From: Lentisphaerota bacterium
Lineage (GTDB): Bacteria; Verrucomicrobiota; Lentisphaeria; Victivallales; Victivallaceae
Length of the DNA stretch: 64,000 nucleotides
NCBI GenBank assembly: GCA_015061805.1
Contig: SUVV01000008.1
Coordinates: forward strand, 1 to 64,000
Reading direction: 5' to 3'
Notes under the pieces: generated by a model
Databases searched by the model: none
Seen by the model: the letters and a program-made list of their open reading frames with translations, nothing else
What the model was told of the DNA's origin: nothing
Translations under genes and position numbers: made by a program
Shown: positions 50,526 to 58,994 of the stretch, one piece after another
How the letters are laid out: each line of letters opens with the position of its first letter
Position numbering within the stretch: position 1 is the first letter of the stretch

Positions 50526-50581
50526 TTTGGGGAGGGGAAAAACCTTTTTTCCCGTGAAAAAAGGTTTTTCCCCTCCCCAAA
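50526..50581. terminator. 26-bp perfect palindrome downstream of azlD
   Basis: Arms 50526-50551 and 50556-50581 pair without mismatch around CCGT; outer bases TTT/AAA. It begins 30 bp after the azlD stop on the minus strand. Confidence 0.7.
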
Positions 50582-50611
50582 ATTCCATCTCTCCTTATCG
50601 GATAAAACGCG

Positions 50612-50953
50612 TTACCAGATCTGCTGTTTGAATACCATGTAGATCGTTGTGCCCACGATGATTGACAACAGCGGGTTGCGTTTCCACATCTGCAGCAGCA
50701 CCACCGCCAGCGAAGCTGCGGCTTCCGGGATTCCCCAGCCGCCGGAAGCGAAGGTTGTGTTCCGGTAACTTGAGCAGAAGCAGTAGACGATCAGCATGGC
50801 GATTGCCGCCGGAGCAAGCATTTTGCCGATATAACGTATCAAAGGTGGCACCGGACGGTTTCCGCTGAACATGATAAATGGAAACGCCCGCAACGCGATG
50901 GTGACTGCGCCGCAGACCAATGTCATGATGAGGAAATAGTATTCTTTACTCAT
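50612..50953 (-). CDS. azlD: AzlD-family branched-chain amino-acid exporter subunit
   Basis: A 113-residue protein with three to four membrane helices: ALRAFPFIMFSGNRPVPPLI (the conserved R-PF loop after helix 1), GKMLAPAAIAMLIVYCF, and AAASLAVVLLQMWKRNPLLS ending in IIVGTTIYM. This is the AzlD pattern. It works with AzlC, whose gene lies just upstream and overlaps by 8 nt, to export branched-chain amino acids or analogues. Confidence 0.88.
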   Translation of the reverse strand: MSKEYYFLIMTLVCGAVTIALRAFPFIMFSGNRPVPPLIRYIGKMLAPAAIAMLIVYCFCSSYRNTTFASGGWGIPEAAASLAVVLLQMWKRNPLLSIIVGTTIYMVFKQQIW

Positions 50954-51671
50954 GGCTCCTCTCCTCCTGCAGCACCGACGGTTCCAGTTTCCGTTTGAAC
51001 AGTATAAAAAGTACTGCCATCATTATCATCGCCGGAATCAGCATGTTTCCGGTGGAAAACAGCAATCTGCCGGTAATGGCGGACAATGCGCCGATGGCGG
51101 CGGCTTTTCGGTTCAATTTATCCTGACACTGGTCGGTCAGCACCACCAGAAACAGTGCAGTCATGGCAAAGTCGATCCCTTCGCTGTTAAAGGGCAGGGT
51201 ACTGCCGATCACTGCGCCGGATACCACTCCGAAAATCCAGTAAAGGTGGTCGAGCATGGCAACTCCCAAACAGAAATCCAACGGATTTTCGCCTGCCGGG
51301 ACCCGCTTGTCATCGACTTCAAGGGCGTAGGTTTCATCGGTCAGGCTCCAGATCAGATAGAGTCGTTTCCACAGCGGCAGAGGTCGGAACTTTTCAATCA
51401 GGGAAAAACCGTACATGGCGTAGCGGACATTCAGACAGAAGGTCAGCAGCGCCACCTGGGCAAAGGGAAGCATCGCTTCCGTCCAGTTGACCATGATGAA
51501 CTGCAATGCTCCGGAAATATTGATGCCGCTGCTCAAAAATGCCCAGAATGGCAACGCCTGCAATTTTACGGTCCCGGCAAGCAGTATCCCCGCCGCCATT
51601 CCCATGGCAGTATAGCCCATGAGAACCGGCAGAGAACTGATAAATGCCGCTTTGAAAACTTTTTTCGTCAT
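50946..51671 (-). CDS. azlC: AzlC-family branched-chain amino-acid exporter subunit
   Basis: A 241-residue membrane protein with about seven helices. SSLPVLMGYTAMGMAAGILL in the first segment, ALQFIMVNW, NVRYAMYGFSL and SLTDETYAL are the AzlC signatures. Together with AzlD it forms an amino-acid efflux pair. The upstream gene (amidohydrolase) ends 6 bp before its start, so all three share a transcript. Confidence 0.9.
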   Translation of the reverse strand: MTKKVFKAAFISSLPVLMGYTAMGMAAGILLAGTVKLQALPFWAFLSSGINISGALQFIMVNWTEAMLPFAQVALLTFCLNVRYAMYGFSLIEKFRPLPLWKRLYLIWSLTDETYALEVDDKRVPAGENPLDFCLGVAMLDHLYWIFGVVSGAVIGSTLPFNSEGIDFAMTALFLVVLTDQCQDKLNRKAAAIGALSAITGRLLFSTGNMLIPAMIMMAVLFILFKRKLEPSVLQEERSHE

Positions 51672-51677
51672 AGTGTG

Positions 51678-52448
51678 TCAGAGATGGGCAAGGCGCCGGA
51701 AGTTACCGGAGAAGATCAGATCGAGTTCCCCTTGAGCGAGGTTTTCAGAAAGTACCGCAGCGCGGTTCATCGCCGCGTTGCAGACCGGAAAGTCAGAACC
51801 GAAAAGGAAGCGTTCCGCTCCGAGCGTTTTTACTCCGTGTTTCAGCATGCCCCAGCGGAACAATCCGGTTCCGCAGAGATCGAGATGCAGATTCGGACGC
51901 TCTTTCATCAGTTCCAGTTTTTCGAGATAGGAAACTTTTTCGCCGGGGTGTGCCATGATGACGTTGAGTTTCGGGAAAAGTTCGGCAACTTTTGCCACAT
52001 CCTGATTGGTCATCGGGTGGATATTCACCGGCAGTCCCAATTCGGCGGCAAGATCGTAGACCGGGAAAAGTTCTTCGATGGCGTAGGAGTTGGTTCCGGT
52101 GGTGTAGGGGACGATCTCGCCGAGCCAATGGAGGCGTCCGGTTTTGTAGTATTTTTCGATTTCAGCGCAGGACTCTTCCGGGAATGCCGCGTGGAAAATC
52201 AGACCGGGGATGAAGAAGTCAGGAAAGGTGTCGGCAAAACGGAAACATTCTGCGTTGCATTTTTTCATGCCTTCCGGAGAGGTTTTCCAGTTTTTGTGGA
52301 TGAGCGAACCGCAGCAGAGGGTTATTCCGGCGGCTTTAAGCAGATCGACCATCTCTTGAGCGGTGGCGGGGGATTCGTACATGGCAATATTGTTTTCCGC
52401 TTCAAAGAAGGGATGGACATGAGCATCAACGCAAGTGAAATCGTACAT
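51678..52448 (-). CDS. Amidohydrolase-family metal-dependent hydrolase
   Basis: A 256-residue TIM-barrel hydrolase of the amidohydrolase-2 type. Metal motif DAHVHPFFEAENN at the N-terminus, LGEIVPYTTGTNSYA, NIHPMTNQDV (~135), VIMAHPGEKVSYLEKL (~160) and the catalytic Asp in FLFGSDFPVCNAAMN (~220). Substrate unknown. First gene of the azlCD operon, with GAGG upstream of the ATG at 52448; its product may generate the compound that AzlCD exports. Confidence 0.83.
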   Translation of the reverse strand: MYDFTCVDAHVHPFFEAENNIAMYESPATAQEMVDLLKAAGITLCCGSLIHKNWKTSPEGMKKCNAECFRFADTFPDFFIPGLIFHAAFPEESCAEIEKYYKTGRLHWLGEIVPYTTGTNSYAIEELFPVYDLAAELGLPVNIHPMTNQDVAKVAELFPKLNVIMAHPGEKVSYLEKLELMKERPNLHLDLCGTGLFRWGMLKHGVKTLGAERFLFGSDFPVCNAAMNRAAVLSENLAQGELDLIFSGNFRRLAHL

Positions 52449-52512
52449 TATAACCTCAAAGATATTAAACAGTGTTCCGTTAAACGGTTTTTCCGGATTA
52501 TCGCATCCGCCT

Positions 52513-52541
52513 AATATAACGTTGAGTTGTATTTTTTTCAA
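52513..52541 (-). promoter_or_regulatory. Promoter of the amidohydrolase-azlCD operon
   Basis: Minus-strand TTGAAA (52536-52541), 17-bp spacer, TATATT (52513-52518). Confidence 0.65.
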
Positions 52542-52562
52542 GCAGTTTTTATTGTGCAGGAG

Positions 52563-52591
52563 TTGAATTGAAACGCAAATGAGGTTATATT
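52563..52591 (+). promoter_or_regulatory. Promoter of the nadC operon
   Basis: TTGAAT (52563-52568), 17-bp spacer, TATATT (52586-52591), back to back with the divergent promoter at 52513-52541. Confidence 0.65.
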
Positions 52592-52638
52592 TTCAAGAAA
52601 GCATTTGTAACGTAATAAAATTATGGAGAATTGACAAT

Positions 52639-53526
52639 ATGGCTATCGAAAAAAATTGTATTCCGGCGATCGACTGGAAACGTGCCGATCTGTTGATTGA
52701 ACTTGCTCTGGAAGAAGACCTGGGCGATGCCAAAGATACCACTACTTTATCCGTAGTCCCGGAATCCGCGGTCAGCCGCGCTGTGTTGCTGTGCAAAGAG
52801 GATTCCATGATCCTTGCCGGTTTGGATATCGCCCGCCGGGTGTTTGAAAAAGTCGACCCCTCTCTCGTGTTCACTCCGTTCAAAAAAGATGGTGATCGTT
52901 GTGTCCGCGGCGAATTCATCGCGGAGATATCCGGTTCGGCGCGCGGTATCATCACCGCTGAACGTACTGCGCTCAACTTCCTGCAGCGCATGTGCGGGGT
53001 CGCCACCATGTCCCGGCGTTACGCCGATGCCCTCAAGGACAGCAATTGCGTCGTTCTGGATACCCGCAAAACCACCCCCGGCTTCCGCAATCTGGAAAAA
53101 TACGCGGTTGCGGTCGGCGGTGCCACCAACCATCGTATCGGTCTGTTTGACCGGATCATGATCAAAGACAACCACCGGGAACTCGCCGCTCTGGAAGGCG
53201 ATGGCGCCATCACCCGCGCTGTTGCCCGTGCCCGCAAAGCCTATCCCGAATTGGAGATCGAGGTCGAAACCGATACCCTCGATGAAGTCCGGGAAGCTGC
53301 GGAAAGCGGCGCCGAATACATCATGCTCGACAACATGTCCGATGAGATGATGAAAGAGGCGGTCGCTATCGTCAACGGCAGAGCCCAACTGGAGGCTTCC
53401 GGCGGTATCACTCTGGAACGTTTGCCGCGCATCGGCAAAATCGGCGTTGACTTCGTTTCCTCCGGCGCGCTGACCCACTCGGTGAAATCGATGGATATTT
53501 CGCTGGATATCGAGGTGGTGAGATGA
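52639..53526 (+). CDS. nadC: Nicotinate-nucleotide pyrophosphorylase (quinolinate phosphoribosyltransferase)
   Basis: A 295-residue enzyme converting quinolinate and PRPP to nicotinate mononucleotide in NAD synthesis. LALEEDLGDAKDTTT (~20), TAERTALNFLQRMCGVATM (~105), VLDTRKTTPGFRNLEKYAV (~137), GGATNHRIGLFDRIMIKDNH and ASGGITLERLPR (~253) are NadC hallmarks. The ATG at 52639 is preceded by TGGAGAA. It overlaps ruvA by 4 nt, so these two housekeeping functions are co-expressed. Confidence 0.96.
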   Translation: MAIEKNCIPAIDWKRADLLIELALEEDLGDAKDTTTLSVVPESAVSRAVLLCKEDSMILAGLDIARRVFEKVDPSLVFTPFKKDGDRCVRGEFIAEISGSARGIITAERTALNFLQRMCGVATMSRRYADALKDSNCVVLDTRKTTPGFRNLEKYAVAVGGATNHRIGLFDRIMIKDNHRELAALEGDGAITRAVARARKAYPELEIEVETDTLDEVREAAESGAEYIMLDNMSDEMMKEAVAIVNGRAQLEASGGITLERLPRIGKIGVDFVSSGALTHSVKSMDISLDIEVVR

Positions 53527-54119
53527 TCGGACGTCTGTCCGGAATTTTATTGGAAAGGGATTTTTCCAGCTGTCTGATCGATGTCAACGGAGTCGGTTAC
53601 GAAGTTGCCATACCGCTTTCGACTTTTGACAAATTGCCGCTGGAGAATGAACGGGTTTCTCTCTTTATCCACACCCAGGTAAGAGAGGATGCGATCACGC
53701 TTTTCGGATTTTATTCCGGTGAAGAGCGGGAACTTTTCCGTAAACTCATCGATGTTTCCGGTATTGGCGGTAAATTGGCGCTCAACGTATTGAGTTCGAT
53801 GCCGGTGTCCGGATTCTGTGCCGCGATCGATGCCGGTGACGTCAAGGCGTTGAGCCGGATAAGCGGCATCGGCAAGCGCACTGCTGAACGTTTGCTCGTT
53901 GAGTTGAAAGGCAGGATCGGTTCAAGCGTGATTACTGCCTCTGCCGGAAATCACAGCGGCGAAGTCGCCGATGCCTGTTCCGCACTTGAACAGCTCGGTT
54001 TCAAACGGGATGCCGTCAGTAAGGTCATTAATGCGCTGGTAAGTGAACTTCCTGAAAACGAATGTACTGCTGAAAATTTGCTCCGCAAGGCTCTCGGCAG
54101 ATTGAATTCAATAAAATAA
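53523..54119 (+). CDS. ruvA: Holliday junction branch-migration subunit RuvA
   Basis: A 198-residue DNA-binding protein. MIGRLSGILLERDFSSCLID and VNGVGYEVAIPLSTF form the OB domain; the two helix-hairpin-helix motifs are LIDVSGIGGKLALNVLSSM (~75) and LSRISGIGKRTAERLLVELK (~112); the C-terminal domain III (~150-198) binds RuvB. Size matches the family (~200). RuvB and RuvC genes are not adjacent. Confidence 0.96.
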   Translation: MIGRLSGILLERDFSSCLIDVNGVGYEVAIPLSTFDKLPLENERVSLFIHTQVREDAITLFGFYSGEERELFRKLIDVSGIGGKLALNVLSSMPVSGFCAAIDAGDVKALSRISGIGKRTAERLLVELKGRIGSSVITASAGNHSGEVADACSALEQLGFKRDAVSKVINALVSELPENECTAENLLRKALGRLNSIK

Positions 54120-54143
54120 TTTTTGTAAATTCGGAGAAAAATA

Positions 54144-55724
54144 ATGAGAGAAAAATGGGGAAGCCGTTGGGGCTTTATTTTTGCGGTGGCAGGTTCTGCT
54201 GTCGGACTCGGTAACATTTGGAAATTTCCGTATGTCTGCGGTATGAATGGCGGCGGCGCGTTTGTGCTGCTCTATCTGCTGTGTGTACTTCTGGTCGGAT
54301 TCCCGCTTTTGCTTGCGGAGTTGACTCTGGGACGTGCTGCGCAGAGCAGTTCAGTCGGTGTTTTCGGGAAACTTACCAAAGTCCGGACACTGTTTTCGGA
54401 TTGTGTCGGTGCGCTTCTGGTCATCGGCGGCAGTTCGCTGCTGCTTTTCGGCAAATATGGTTATGGCAGTTGTGTACTGATCGCCGGAATCGCGTTTCTG
54501 GCTCTGGGGTGGCGCACTCTCGGTTACATCAGCGGAGTGATCATCCCGATTGTCATTACCGGTTACTACGGTGTTATCGGTGGCTGGACTTTGCTCTATA
54601 TGGGTAAATCGTTCATGGGACAGCTCAACTTCTCCGATCCGGCCGGTGCCGGCGCGGCGATGAAACCGATCGCAGAAGCATCCGGCAATATGATGTGGCC
54701 GGTGTTGGGTTGCACGGTGTTGTTCATGGCGTTGTGTGCGGCGGTCTGTTTTTCCGGTGTCCGCAAGGGTATTGAGCGGTGGTCGAAGGTTCTGATGCCG
54801 TTGCTTTTTGCTCTGTTGGTCGTGCTTATTTTGCGTGGTATTTCTCTGCCCGGTGCAGAAAAAGGTCTGAAGTTTTTCCTGTCGCCTGACTTCTCCAAAC
54901 TTTCTGCGAACAGCGTTATTGCGGCAATGGGACACTCCTTTTTCTCCTTGAGCCTCGGTATGGGTATCGTGCTTACCTACGGCAGTTATCTGGATAAAAA
55001 AGAGAATATCGTCAAATCGGCAGTCAGCGTCCTGGCACTGGATACCATGGCGGCGATGATGGCTGGACTGGCGATTTTCCCGGCGGTCTTTGCCATGGGC
55101 TTCAAAGAGACCAGCGGTCCGGTTCTGATTTATGAGATCCTGCCTGCGGCATTCAACCATCTGCCTGCCGGATGGGTGTGGAACGGACTTTTCTTTATGA
55201 TGATCGCGGTTGCCGCATTTACCAGTGAGATGAGTTTGCTGGAGCCGCCGACTCAGGTGCTGGTCGATGAATTCAAGATGAAACGGCGTAACGCGGTGAC
55301 TCTGGTCGCGGTGATCTGTATTGCGTTGGGCGTGGTTTGTTCGCTGTCGATGAGCAACTGGGATCGTCTACCGGAAATCCGGGATTTCCTGTTGACTGTT
55401 TGGGACGGCAGTATCTCCCCGTCGCTTTTCCTTACTCTGGACAACTTCAGCTGTAACTGGCTGCTGCCGCTGTGCGGATTTATGCTTTCCATTTATATCG
55501 GGTGGATCTGGGGTGCCCGCAAGGCTCTCAAAGAGATGCGTATCGGAACCAAAGGCGGAGTCAACGGCAATTTGTGGTTGATCATTGCCGGTATCCGGGA
55601 TACTGCCGGTTCCGGAGGCCGCAAGGTGAGTTTGTTTTCGCTGGCAGTGTTGTGGGGCTTCTTTGTCCGCTTCATCACTCCGGCGATGGTGTTTGCCGCA
55701 TTCCTCAATGCTGTCGGACTTTGA
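54144..55724 (+). CDS. Sodium:neurotransmitter symporter (NSS/SNF) family transporter
   Basis: A 526-residue protein with about twelve membrane helices. Helix 1 has AVAGSAVGLGNIWKFPYVCG and NGGGAFVLLYLL, the unwound substrate/Na+ site of the LeuT fold; other segments include GYYGVIGGWTLLYM and SLSLGMGIVLTYGSYL. Bacterial members take up amino acids with sodium. The residue before FPY is Lys where most bacterial members have Arg (an extracellular gate residue in LeuT). Ribosome binding site CGGAG. It lies between ruvA and nfo in one run of genes. Confidence 0.92.
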   Translation: MREKWGSRWGFIFAVAGSAVGLGNIWKFPYVCGMNGGGAFVLLYLLCVLLVGFPLLLAELTLGRAAQSSSVGVFGKLTKVRTLFSDCVGALLVIGGSSLLLFGKYGYGSCVLIAGIAFLALGWRTLGYISGVIIPIVITGYYGVIGGWTLLYMGKSFMGQLNFSDPAGAGAAMKPIAEASGNMMWPVLGCTVLFMALCAAVCFSGVRKGIERWSKVLMPLLFALLVVLILRGISLPGAEKGLKFFLSPDFSKLSANSVIAAMGHSFFSLSLGMGIVLTYGSYLDKKENIVKSAVSVLALDTMAAMMAGLAIFPAVFAMGFKETSGPVLIYEILPAAFNHLPAGWVWNGLFFMMIAVAAFTSEMSLLEPPTQVLVDEFKMKRRNAVTLVAVICIALGVVCSLSMSNWDRLPEIRDFLLTVWDGSISPSLFLTLDNFSCNWLLPLCGFMLSIYIGWIWGARKALKEMRIGTKGGVNGNLWLIIAGIRDTAGSGGRKVSLFSLAVLWGFFVRFITPAMVFAAFLNAVGL

Positions 55725-55746
55725 AATTTATTGATTGGTTGAAACG

Positions 55747-56589
55747 ATGAAATATATTGGCGCTCATGTATCGATTTCCGGCGGAGTGGAAAATGCTCCG
55801 ATCAATGCTGCCGCGCTTGGTGCCACTGCGTTTGCGCTGTTCACCAAGAATCAGCGGCAGTGGAGCGCGCCCGGATATTCCGCTGAACAGATCGCGGCAT
55901 TCAAAGAAAATTGCCGCAAGTTCAATTACACTCCGGCGCAGATACTGCCTCATGACAGTTATCTGATTAATCTCGGACAGCCCGACAAAGAAAAGCGCGA
56001 TAAAGCGCTCGCCGCGTTTGTCGACGAATTGAAACGCTGTCATCAACTCGGTCTTGACCGGTTGAATTTCCACCCCGGCAGTACCTTGAAACTGGTCAGC
56101 GAAAGTGACGGATGCCGGATCATCGGTGAAACCGTCCGCGTTGCGCTGGATGAGGTTCCGGAGGTGACTGCGGTCTTTGAAAATACCGCCGGTCAGGGAA
56201 GCAATCTCGGTTACTCCTTCGATCAGCTGGCGTTGATGATGGAAACGGTCGACCGCCCGGAGCGGGTCGGCGTTTGTCTTGACACCTGTCATGCTTTCGC
56301 AGCCGGTTATGATCTGGCTTCGGAAGAGGGATTTGAACGGACTTTCGCCGAATTTGATTCAAAGATCGGCTTCAAATATTTGCGTGGGATGCACCTCAAC
56401 GATGCCAAGGGTGTGCTGGGGCAGAAACTTGACCGGCATGATTCTCTGGGCAAAGGCAATCTCGGATTTCCGGTTTTTGAACGGATAGTCCGCGACCCGC
56501 GCTTTGACAACATCCCGCTCATTCTGGAAACGCCCGATGAAACGATTTGGCGTCAGGAGATCGAAACACTTCAAAAATTGTCGAATTGA
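55747..56589 (+). CDS. nfo: Endonuclease IV (AP endonuclease)
   Basis: A 280-residue zinc-dependent enzyme cutting DNA at abasic sites. MKYIGAHVSISGG, TVFENTAGQGSNLGYSFDQL (~140), VGVCLDTCHAFAAGYD (~178), GMHLNDAKGVLG (~215) with DRHDSLGKGNLG, and LILETPDE (~260) supply the three-metal site. The start at 55747 has no strong Shine-Dalgarno. It follows the NSS transporter gene by 22 bp. Confidence 0.96.
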   Translation: MKYIGAHVSISGGVENAPINAAALGATAFALFTKNQRQWSAPGYSAEQIAAFKENCRKFNYTPAQILPHDSYLINLGQPDKEKRDKALAAFVDELKRCHQLGLDRLNFHPGSTLKLVSESDGCRIIGETVRVALDEVPEVTAVFENTAGQGSNLGYSFDQLALMMETVDRPERVGVCLDTCHAFAAGYDLASEEGFERTFAEFDSKIGFKYLRGMHLNDAKGVLGQKLDRHDSLGKGNLGFPVFERIVRDPRFDNIPLILETPDETIWRQEIETLQKLSN

Positions 56590-56611
56590 TTCACCGATCC
56601 CAAGGTAGTGT

Positions 56612-58078
56612 ATGGCAGGAGTTGAACAACAACAGAATTTGCGCCACGCAATCGAACAGACCGCCGTGCTTTCTCAGCAGCAGCAGCGCGGTCTGGAACT
56701 GCTTGCAATGCCGCAGCTGAAACTGGATGATGCCATACAGCAGGAGTTGACGCAAAATCCGTTGCTTGAAGCGGTCCTGCCCGATATTTTTGATGTGGTT
56801 CCGGAGGAAAGTTCCGGCAGTGCACCCAAGTCAGATGACGATGATTATGAAGATGGCTTCGAAGTACAGCTTGCCCGTCAGGAAGACTGGATCAATGATC
56901 TGCCGGCAGCGCCGTTTTTCGGGGAAGATCATAAACTTGAGTTTCTGAACAATCTCCCCGCACCGAAACTTACACTGCGCGATATCCTGCTTGCCGAAGC
57001 GGAGAATGCTGATATTCCGGAAAAATTGCAGATCCCGGTCTTTGAGGTCATCTCTTCGCTCGACCCCAACGGTTTTCTGACCGTTCCGCTGGCAGATTTG
57101 ATCATGTCCATGCCGGACGATTCTGAAATCGATATCGACGATATCAAGGCGGCATTGGAACTCATCCGTCAACTTGCCCCTTCGGAAATATGGATCGGCT
57201 ACCGCAGTGATTTCTTTAAGCAGCACCTGGCGGAAGCAGGAAAACTTACTCCGGAATTCAGCCGCTTGTGCGATGAGTTGGAACATCTCCCTGAAGGTGT
57301 CAACGGAGCGGTTCTGAAAAAACAATTGCTCCCGGAACTCGCCGCCAAACTGGATGTCCCGCTTGACGAAGTGGAGAAGATGCTTGAGGTCATCCAGACC
57401 ATCAAGGTCAATCATCTGCAGGAATTTGAACCTGCGGACAGTGTCGCGGTCTATCCCGATCTGGAGATAGTCGGTTTGCCGGATGGCAGTTTTGCCGCAA
57501 GGGTGATGTATGAAACAGAACGACGCGTCATCGTTTCTCCGGTCTATGAAAATATGGCTCAGGACAAAAATCTTTCTCCGGAGGATAAAGCGTTGTTTGA
57601 TGAATTTCTTCCCCGCGCCAGAAACTTTATCCATTCTTTGAAAATGCGGGAGTCCACTTTGCAGCGGCTCGGTGATCTGATCGCTGACCGGCAGAAAGAT
57701 TTTTTCCGTCATGGGATTTCCGGATTGAAAAGTTTCAGCCAGAGCAAAGCCGCCGAATTGCTGGGCTTCAATGTCAGTACCGTTTCCCGGGCGGTTGAGG
57801 ATAAGTATGTCCGTACACCGCGCGGGATGTTCCCGTTGGAGTTTTTCTTCCCCGGCGGCGCCGGAAGTTCCGCTTCCGGAGATCGTTCCCGCGAGGCGGT
57901 CATGGAGGATATCAGGTCTATTATTGATAATGAAAATCCGGCTCTGCCGCTTTCCGATGACCGGATATCTGAAATGCTCCGCGAAGAAGGCGTGCAGATA
58001 TCCCGCCGTACCGTTGCCAAATACCGGGAAATGCTGGGCATCCCCGGGGCTTTCGACCGGAAAAAAGTCAGAGTTTGA
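56612..58078 (+). CDS. rpoN: RNA polymerase sigma-54 factor
   Basis: A 488-residue sigma-54. Region I is Gln-rich: QTAVLSQQQQRGLELLAMP and QQELTQNPLLE (~20-58); an acidic region II (PKSDDDDYEDGFE) follows; the core-binding and HTH domains occupy ~110-430; the RpoN box ISRRTVAKYREMLGIP is at ~464-479. It directs transcription from -24/-12 promoters that need enhancer-binding ATPases, none of which are in this window. It is the last gene of a five-gene run from nadC and overlaps the convergent exporter gene by 11 nt. Confidence 0.96.
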   Translation: MAGVEQQQNLRHAIEQTAVLSQQQQRGLELLAMPQLKLDDAIQQELTQNPLLEAVLPDIFDVVPEESSGSAPKSDDDDYEDGFEVQLARQEDWINDLPAAPFFGEDHKLEFLNNLPAPKLTLRDILLAEAENADIPEKLQIPVFEVISSLDPNGFLTVPLADLIMSMPDDSEIDIDDIKAALELIRQLAPSEIWIGYRSDFFKQHLAEAGKLTPEFSRLCDELEHLPEGVNGAVLKKQLLPELAAKLDVPLDEVEKMLEVIQTIKVNHLQEFEPADSVAVYPDLEIVGLPDGSFAARVMYETERRVIVSPVYENMAQDKNLSPEDKALFDEFLPRARNFIHSLKMRESTLQRLGDLIADRQKDFFRHGISGLKSFSQSKAAELLGFNVSTVSRAVEDKYVRTPRGMFPLEFFFPGGAGSSASGDRSREAVMEDIRSIIDNENPALPLSDDRISEMLREEGVQISRRTVAKYREMLGIPGAFDRKKVRV

Positions 58079-58823
58079 TAATATTGTTGACCGCCATGAA
58101 GATGCCGGCGATAATCAATGTCGCGTAGACTCCGACTTTGAAGTGGTGTTCGCTGACTTTGTTATGCAGGTAATCGCCAAGCAGTACTCCGGCAAGCATG
58201 ACCGGGAATCCCCAAAGCAAATGAGTGCCGAGCGTGCAGTTCCACAATTCGCCCGATACTCCCCAGTTCAGCAGCCGGACGCTGTTCATACTCAACCATA
58301 ACAGACTCAATGTCACCCGGAATACCCGTTTGTCCGGAAGCGCCTTTGAGGAGTAGATCACCACAAAAGGTCCCCCGGTGCCGAATGCCCCCTGAATGAT
58401 GCCTCCGGCAAAGAGCAGGGCGCGCATCAAAAAATTCCGGGCGGCAACTTGAGATGCAGAGGACGGTTCCGGATTTTTCAGCGTGGCGATCTCACCCCGG
58501 ATGCCGGTGGCGATCATAAAAGTTCCCAGTAAAATGCAGAGGATCCCGCTCGGCATTTTATCGAAGAGCCAGATGCCGACGGGCATGCCCAGCCCCGCCC
58601 ACAGGACGATAAAAAGAAACTCTTTCCAGACGATATGTTTCCAGGAACGGGCGACGATGTAAAGCGCCATTCCCCAACTCAGTACGCAGAGCAGTTGTAC
58701 GGCGCTGCGCAGACCGAGCGTGACATTGAGAAAGGGCAGGGCAAGGACGGTACTGCCGAATCCGGTGATTCCTTCCAGAGTGTGGGTGATGAAAATTACG
58801 GCCGCAGATAAGAAAGAGTTCAT
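58068..58823 (-). CDS. TauE/SafE-family (TSUP) exporter
   Basis: A 251-residue membrane protein with eight predicted helices in two similar halves: FITHTLEGITGFGSTVLALP in helix 1 and AGGIIQGAFGTGGPFVVIYS in helix 5, the paired G-GG motifs of TSUP/TauE. Members export sulfite, sulfoacetate or other small organic anions. Substrate unknown. Promoter at 58860-58888; convergent with rpoN. Confidence 0.88.
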   Translation of the reverse strand: MNSFLSAAVIFITHTLEGITGFGSTVLALPFLNVTLGLRSAVQLLCVLSWGMALYIVARSWKHIVWKEFLFIVLWAGLGMPVGIWLFDKMPSGILCILLGTFMIATGIRGEIATLKNPEPSSASQVAARNFLMRALLFAGGIIQGAFGTGGPFVVIYSSKALPDKRVFRVTLSLLWLSMNSVRLLNWGVSGELWNCTLGTHLLWGFPVMLAGVLLGDYLHNKVSEHHFKVGVYATLIIAGIFMAVNNIIKL

Positions 58824-58859
58824 TTGTTTTCCTTGAAAATCACTGTTGGTAATTCATAT

Positions 58860-58888
58860 AATATACTATTGACGCAGAAAAAATACAA
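58860..58888 (-). promoter_or_regulatory. Promoter of the TSUP exporter gene
   Basis: Minus-strand TTGTAT (58883-58888), 17-bp spacer, TATATT (58860-58865). Confidence 0.6.
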
Positions 58889-58905
58889 ATCATCTGTTTC
58901 GGGAT

Positions 58906-58934
58906 TTGCATTTGATAAAAAGACAGTTTATATT
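58906..58934 (+). promoter_or_regulatory. Promoter of the small lipoprotein gene
   Basis: TTGCAT (58906-58911), 17-bp spacer, TATATT (58929-58934). Confidence 0.62.
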
Positions 58935-58994
58935 AGAAACAGCATGGAAAATCTGTCGCTTGAAAAATTTCTTTTCTGAAAAGGAGGTATCCAG

